Part shown: one piece after another, positions 24,737 to 28,213 of the stretch
Layout: every line of letters begins with the position of its first letter
Position numbering within the stretch: position 1 is the first letter of the stretch
NCBI GenBank assembly: GCA_023230985.1
Contig: JALNWH010000013.1
Coordinates: 1-28,213 of the forward strand
DNA from: Bacillota bacterium
Lineage (GTDB): Bacteria; Bacillota; Clostridia; Lutisporales; Lutisporaceae
Length of the DNA stretch: 28,213 bases
Reading direction: 5' to 3'
Made by a program: the position numbers and the translations under genes
The notes under the pieces: generated by a model
Database searches by the model: none
What the model was told of the DNA's origin: nothing
What the model saw: the letters and a program-made list of their open reading frames with translations, nothing else

Positions 24737-24748
24737 AAGATATTAAAT

Positions 24749-24772
24749 AAAAAGACCTAAGGGTCTTTTTTA
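24749..24772. terminator. Bidirectional terminator between convergent genes
   Basis: AAAAAGACC and GGTCTTTTT pair around TAAG, with A and T runs on either side. It serves the bactofilin transcript on the plus strand and the SLH transglutaminase transcript on the minus strand, whose stop codon overlaps it at 24770. Confidence 0.85.
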
Positions 24773-26344
24773 TTTTTCAAATATCAACTTTCTTAATTCC
24801 CAGATTATTTTTGATGCTTCCGCTCTTGAGGTAAAATCTTTTGGAGCAAAAATATTTCCCGGCCTTCCCTTCATTATATTTAGGTTATACATAAGCTTAA
24901 TGCTTTCTATGGCATAATTGGAAATATCCTTGCTGTCTCTATAATAAGGCATGTTTTTGGTATCTTTTTTTATGTTTAGATAATCAATCGCCCTTTTCAT
25001 TATTACGGTAATATCCTGTCTGGTAATATTTTTATTCGGATTATAGTATCCGGAAAAGCCCTGTATCAGCCCGGCTTTAGCAGCGGCATTGATATGCTCC
25101 GAATATGGTGTTTGTAAAGAGACATCATCAAATATGCTAGCCCCTTTAACTTTTTGCAAATCTAAAGCATTGACTATAAAAGCAGCAAATTCCCCTCTTG
25201 TAATCTTGTCATTCGGCTTAAATAGGCTACCGGCCTTGGCAGTTACAATCCCTTCACTATATAAACTTGATATATAATCTGCAGCCCAATTGTCATCTAT
25301 GTCTTTCGGCCTGATTGCCGGTTTTATCGTATAGTCTTTGGGTAATAGTTTTACACTTTCTTCCTTAGACCTTAGTACTAGGCTTGCTTTTTCCACACTG
25401 TAATAGGAATATTGTACATCTAAATCTTTCTTCAAATCATTTGTTATATAATTATTTATGAAATGTCTATCGCTGCTGTTTATATTGGCAAAATAATCAT
25501 CGCCGGGAATTCTTTCTCCGTTATATGTGTATATAAATGTTGGTTCTACAGGAATCCAACCTACATCCGGCAGATAAAATTCACTCCAAGAATGTCCTTC
25601 CGATATATCAATAAAGCTGTCCTCACTTATTTCATCCTCTACCCAATATCCCGCTATCACTCTGGAGGGTATACCTGATGCCCTGCAAAGTGCGGTGAAT
25701 AAGAATGAATATTCATCGCATACACCTTGTCCAGTCAATAAACCGCTTAGAGCACCCCTGTTTGCATATAAAGGATTTTCATTATAGTCAATATGGAGGT
25801 TTACGAAGTTGTATATTTTCTTGGCCTTTTCTACGGTTGTGCCGGTTTTAGCCAATTCCATTGCTTTTTGTTTGATTTCAAATGTATCGCTTTCAGTCTT
25901 CTTTCCCGGCAATATGTATTTATAATTTAGTATATTCTTTAGGAATTCAGTATAATCAGCTTCCTTTTCATATATGCTTTTATCAAACTTGATACCGCTG
26001 TTTTCAACAATTTTATCAACGGTAATATCGATTTTTCCTCCGGGTTTCAAGGTTAAAATATCAATCTTGGCATATGAGTTGCCCCAATCGTCCGTTTCTA
26101 TATATGATACACCGGGTTCAATCTTTATATCTAATAATTTTTGATACAGTGAATCGGTTTCGGCACCCGCCAATACCTTTATAGAAATATTATACACGGG
26201 ATTTTCTCCGTCATTTATAATTTCATAGACATTTCTAATTAAAAACTTCTTATTATCAATAATTTTATATGTATCCGCCAATACAATGTTAAATAAGGTA
26301 CAAATAATAAGTATTGTCACTATAATTCTTTTTATGGTTTTCAT
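24770..26344 (-). CDS. Transglutaminase-like protein with three SLH modules
   Basis: A 524-residue secreted protein. A signal peptide (about 1-23, ending NIVLA), a ~110-residue beta-rich domain, a transglutaminase-like core (about 165-275) and three C-terminal SLH modules (about 350-524; SLFKPNDKITRGEFAAFIVN is the first). In the core Cys209 (TGQGVCDEYSFLFTALCRAS) and His251 (EGHSWSEFYL) are present, but the third residue is Glu267 in WIPVEPT, where relatives usually have Asp. The start at 26344 has GGAGG 9 bases upstream; the earlier ATG lies before that site. SLH modules should hold it in the wall. It is the second transglutaminase-like gene in the region. Confidence 0.92.
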   Translation of the reverse strand: MKTIKRIIVTILIICTLFNIVLADTYKIIDNKKFLIRNVYEIINDGENPVYNISIKVLAGAETDSLYQKLLDIKIEPGVSYIETDDWGNSYAKIDILTLKPGGKIDITVDKIVENSGIKFDKSIYEKEADYTEFLKNILNYKYILPGKKTESDTFEIKQKAMELAKTGTTVEKAKKIYNFVNLHIDYNENPLYANRGALSGLLTGQGVCDEYSFLFTALCRASGIPSRVIAGYWVEDEISEDSFIDISEGHSWSEFYLPDVGWIPVEPTFIYTYNGERIPGDDYFANINSSDRHFINNYITNDLKKDLDVQYSYYSVEKASLVLRSKEESVKLLPKDYTIKPAIRPKDIDDNWAADYISSLYSEGIVTAKAGSLFKPNDKITRGEFAAFIVNALDLQKVKGASIFDDVSLQTPYSEHINAAAKAGLIQGFSGYYNPNKNITRQDITVIMKRAIDYLNIKKDTKNMPYYRDSKDISNYAIESIKLMYNLNIMKGRPGNIFAPKDFTSRAEASKIIWELRKLIFEK

Positions 26345-26405
26345 ATACCGTAACCTCCGACTATGTATCAAAATTGTTTTAATAGAATTTTTGTATACGA
26401 ACCAA

Positions 26406-26414
26406 TTATATCAA
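26406..26414 (-). promoter_or_regulatory. Extended -10 promoter of the SLH transglutaminase gene
   Basis: On the minus strand TGATATAAT, a perfect TATAAT with the TGn extension and no good -35 at 17 bases. It lies about 60 bases before the start codon. Confidence 0.5.
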
Positions 26415-26530
26415 AACTTACTGAAAATTAGTATCAAATAAATATTACAAAAATAGACTTTTTATATTTTTATCTTCATAACAACTCTCAATAGATAATA
26501 TCTATCTAATATGTAGGCAACACTTTTTTG

Positions 26531-26558
26531 GAAAAAAAAAGCGATGAAAAACATCGCA
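26531..26558 (-). terminator. mgtE terminator
   Basis: GCGATG (26541-26546) pairs with CATCGC (26552-26557) around five A; the minus-strand side continues into a U tract of nine. It touches the stop codon of mgtE at 26559. Confidence 0.88.
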
Positions 26559-27893
26559 TCAGATAGCTAAAAATCTCGAAGCCAAATTAAAATAAACCGC
26601 AAGGGCTAATACATCAACAATTGTTGTTATTAGGGGCCCGGCCATTATTGCCGGATCCAAGTGTACTTTTTTTGCAATGAGAGGCAATAAGCCGCCTACC
26701 AGTTTTGCAATAATAACTGTGAATAGCAAGGTTAAACTCACAGTTGCCGAAACGAGATATCCCAGTTTGCTAAAAATAATTAAGCGTAAAAAGTTTACAA
26801 AGGCCAAGGTTGATCCGGCAATCATCCCCACTTTAATTTCTTTAATCAATACTTTAAAGGCATCGGAAGTGCTTATCTCACCTAAAGCCATTCCTCTGAT
26901 TATAAGGGTAGAGGATTGAGAACCGGAGTTACCCCCCGTATCCATAAGCATTGGTATAAATGTAGCTAAAATCACTGCTGATTGAAGCATACCTTCGTAC
27001 CGTTGTATTATGCTCCCGGTAAGTGTTGCAGATAGCATCAACACCATAAGCCACACTATTCTATGCTTGGCTAAAACAAAAGCATTTGTTTTTAAATATT
27101 CGTCTTCCAAGGGTTGGATAGCGGCCATCTTATGCAAGTCTTCAGTGTTTTCTTCATCAATAATATCAACTATATCATCTATTGTTACAATCCCTACAAG
27201 TCGATTCTCATTATCTACAATGGGCAATGTAGTTAAATCATATTTCTTAAATAAAAAAGCTATCTTTTCCTGGTCATCCAAGGTATTTGCGTATAAAACA
27301 TCCGTATTCATAATATCATCAATTATTTCATCTGAATCACTTAGGATTATTTTTCTTATTGAAACAACACCTTCAAGTCTTCTTACTTCATCAATGACAA
27401 AGCAATTATTTATTGTTTCTTTATCAACGCCCGTAGCTCTTATATGTTCAAGAGCTTCTGCCACCGTCATATGCTTTTTTAAGTCCACAAATTCAATAGT
27501 CATAATGCTCCCGGCTGAATCTTCGGGATAATTCAAAAATTGATTTATCAACTTCCTTGTTTCTTCATCGGTGTTTTTTAAAACTTTTTTTACAACATTA
27601 GATGGCATTTCTTCTAAAAAATCCACCGTATCGTCAAGGTATAGTTTGCTGACTATGTTGCTTGTTTCTTTGTCTGTAATAGATTCTATAATGTATTGCT
27701 GGAGTTCAATAGGTGTATGAGAAAAAACTCCGGCAGCGATTTCTTTCGGAAGAATTCTAAAAATTATAAGCAGCTTTTCTTTGTCTAATTCTTCTAAAAT
27801 CTGTGCTATATCAACTATATTCATTTCGATTAATTCGTTTCTTACCTGTAAATATTTCTTACAATCTAAAAGTTCCTTTAAAAAATCATCCAT
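26559..27893 (-). CDS. mgtE: Magnesium transporter MgtE
   Basis: A 444-residue protein in the standard MgtE order: the N domain (about 15-120, superhelical), a CBS pair (about 125-250), and five membrane segments (about 275-440). The channel signature GGNSGSQSSTLIIRGMALGE and the late HLDPAIMAGPLITTIVDVLA are conserved. It admits Mg2+, and the N and CBS domains close the channel when cytoplasmic Mg2+ is high. I start at 27893 because AAGGGAG lies 8 bases upstream; a start at 27935 would run through the ribosome site. An M-box and a small ORF precede it. Confidence 0.95.
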   Translation of the reverse strand: MDDFLKELLDCKKYLQVRNELIEMNIVDIAQILEELDKEKLLIIFRILPKEIAAGVFSHTPIELQQYIIESITDKETSNIVSKLYLDDTVDFLEEMPSNVVKKVLKNTDEETRKLINQFLNYPEDSAGSIMTIEFVDLKKHMTVAEALEHIRATGVDKETINNCFVIDEVRRLEGVVSIRKIILSDSDEIIDDIMNTDVLYANTLDDQEKIAFLFKKYDLTTLPIVDNENRLVGIVTIDDIVDIIDEENTEDLHKMAAIQPLEDEYLKTNAFVLAKHRIVWLMVLMLSATLTGSIIQRYEGMLQSAVILATFIPMLMDTGGNSGSQSSTLIIRGMALGEISTSDAFKVLIKEIKVGMIAGSTLAFVNFLRLIIFSKLGYLVSATVSLTLLFTVIIAKLVGGLLPLIAKKVHLDPAIMAGPLITTIVDVLALAVYFNLASRFLAI

Positions 27894-27906
27894 GTCTTTC
27901 ACTCCC

Positions 27907-27999
27907 TTAAGGAGCCACAAACATAAAAGGTGCAATTATGGCTCCGGTATTAATGTATACAGTTTTCAATAAATTATCAGGCAGCGGACCTGAATCCAT
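27907..27999 (-). CDS. 30-residue leader ORF between M-box and mgtE
   Basis: A short open frame beginning MDSGPLPDNLLKTVYINTGA and ending in hydrophobic residues and MFVAP. GGAGGTGG sits 5 bases before its ATG, a stronger ribosome site than that of mgtE. Its TAA overlaps the mgtE ribosome site (CCTTAAGGGAG), so its translation would affect initiation at mgtE 13 bases further on. The early Pro codons recall leader peptides that sense translation speed, such as MgtL. No similar protein is known to me; it could be a leader peptide or a tiny membrane protein. Upstream extension to 94 codons is rejected because it would cross the M-box. Confidence 0.6.
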   Translation of the reverse strand: MDSGPLPDNLLKTVYINTGAIIAPFMFVAP

Positions 28000-28026
28000 A
28001 ACTACCACCTCCAAATTACATAATTC

Positions 28027-28057
28027 AATAAAAAATCCTCTGCCTATCATGCAAAGG
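28027..28057 (-). terminator. Intrinsic terminator in the mgtE leader
   Basis: On the minus strand CCTTTGC (28051-28057) pairs with GCAGAGG (28037-28043), seven pairs with one G-U, around a seven-base loop, followed by ATTTTTTATT. It lies between the M-box and the small ORF, as expected for the off state of a Mg2+ riboswitch. Confidence 0.7.
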
Positions 28058-28084
28058 AAATACAAATAAAAAATATCCCCCTCG

Positions 28085-28213
28085 ACCAGTTTTAGCTTCC
28101 TGTAACATAGGGTTAAAGCTTTTAATGCTTGTAATCCCGGCTGCACTAGGTTATACCTTAATCCGATAAAACCTGTTAACCGTCGTGGCATCTCTCGATG
28201 TTTAGCGGTAGCA
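28085..28213 (-). ncRNA. M-box (ykoK) magnesium riboswitch, 5' end cut by the window
   Basis: On the minus strand the leader shows M-box core blocks in order: TGCTACCGCTAAA, ATCGAGAGATGCCA, GGTTAACAGG, TTATCGG, AAGGTATAACCTAGTGCAGC and CGGGA. These match the conserved CUGCCG / GUCGAGAGACGCC / GUCAACAGG / AUCGA / AAGG...GUGCAGC elements of the class. The P1 arm is outside the window. High Mg2+ folds the M-box and favours termination, here probably at 28027-28057. The gene controlled, mgtE, is a classic target. Confidence 0.85.

Noticed and set aside
27907..28191. A 94-codon minus-strand open frame that includes the 30-codon leader ORF
   Set aside because: Its upstream part crosses the M-box core and the terminator, and has no ribosome site; only the internal ATG at 27999 has one.

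Overview
The window is A+T-rich DNA with tightly packed genes, mostly on the minus strand, with strong AGGAGG-type ribosome sites. The gene content points to a Gram-positive anaerobe of the Clostridia, perhaps of the Tissierellales type: a DegS/DegU pair, S-layer homology (SLH) proteins, c-di-GMP-I riboswitches, an M-box leader, a hut operon with a separate cyclodeaminase, and a YnzC-like protein. The class is a confident inference; the genus is not determined.

Layout. 1-1719: the start of an anti-sigma factor gene, its ECF sigma factor with a matching GGAAC-N16-CGTC promoter, and a YdjM-type membrane hydrolase. 1851-5880: tRNA-Leu(CAA), a Kef-type antiporter flanked by two copies of a 24-bp repeat, an EamA transporter and a CNNM/CorC-type CBS protein. 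5966-7621: a two-gene unit of unknown function, then two small Cys/Gly-rich membrane proteins and the decayed remnant of a third. 7755-11958: a TPR protein ending in a helix-turn-helix, and a cheW-degS-degU operon. 12053-16360: hutH-hutI-cyclodeaminase-ynzC, with thpR upstream; hutU is not here.

16610-26344 is a cell-surface region. A secreted transglutaminase-like protein lies behind two nearly identical tandem c-di-GMP-I aptamers. A 1636-residue SLH protein, with three copies of an unrecognised N-terminal module and InlB-type repeats, lies behind a third, unusual GEMM-like aptamer followed by two mutually exclusive stems. A LytM/M23 peptidase and a bactofilin form a plus-strand operon. A second transglutaminase-like protein carries three SLH modules. 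The simplest reading is that c-di-GMP co-regulates an anchored surface protein and an enzyme that may modify it, next to envelope-shaping functions.

26559-28213: mgtE with a long leader holding an M-box (cut by the window edge), an intrinsic terminator, and a 30-codon open frame with a strong ribosome site whose stop codon touches the mgtE ribosome site.

The observations most worth following are the tandem aptamers, the atypical aptamer with its expression platform, the three-fold module of the giant surface protein, and the small frame between M-box and mgtE.
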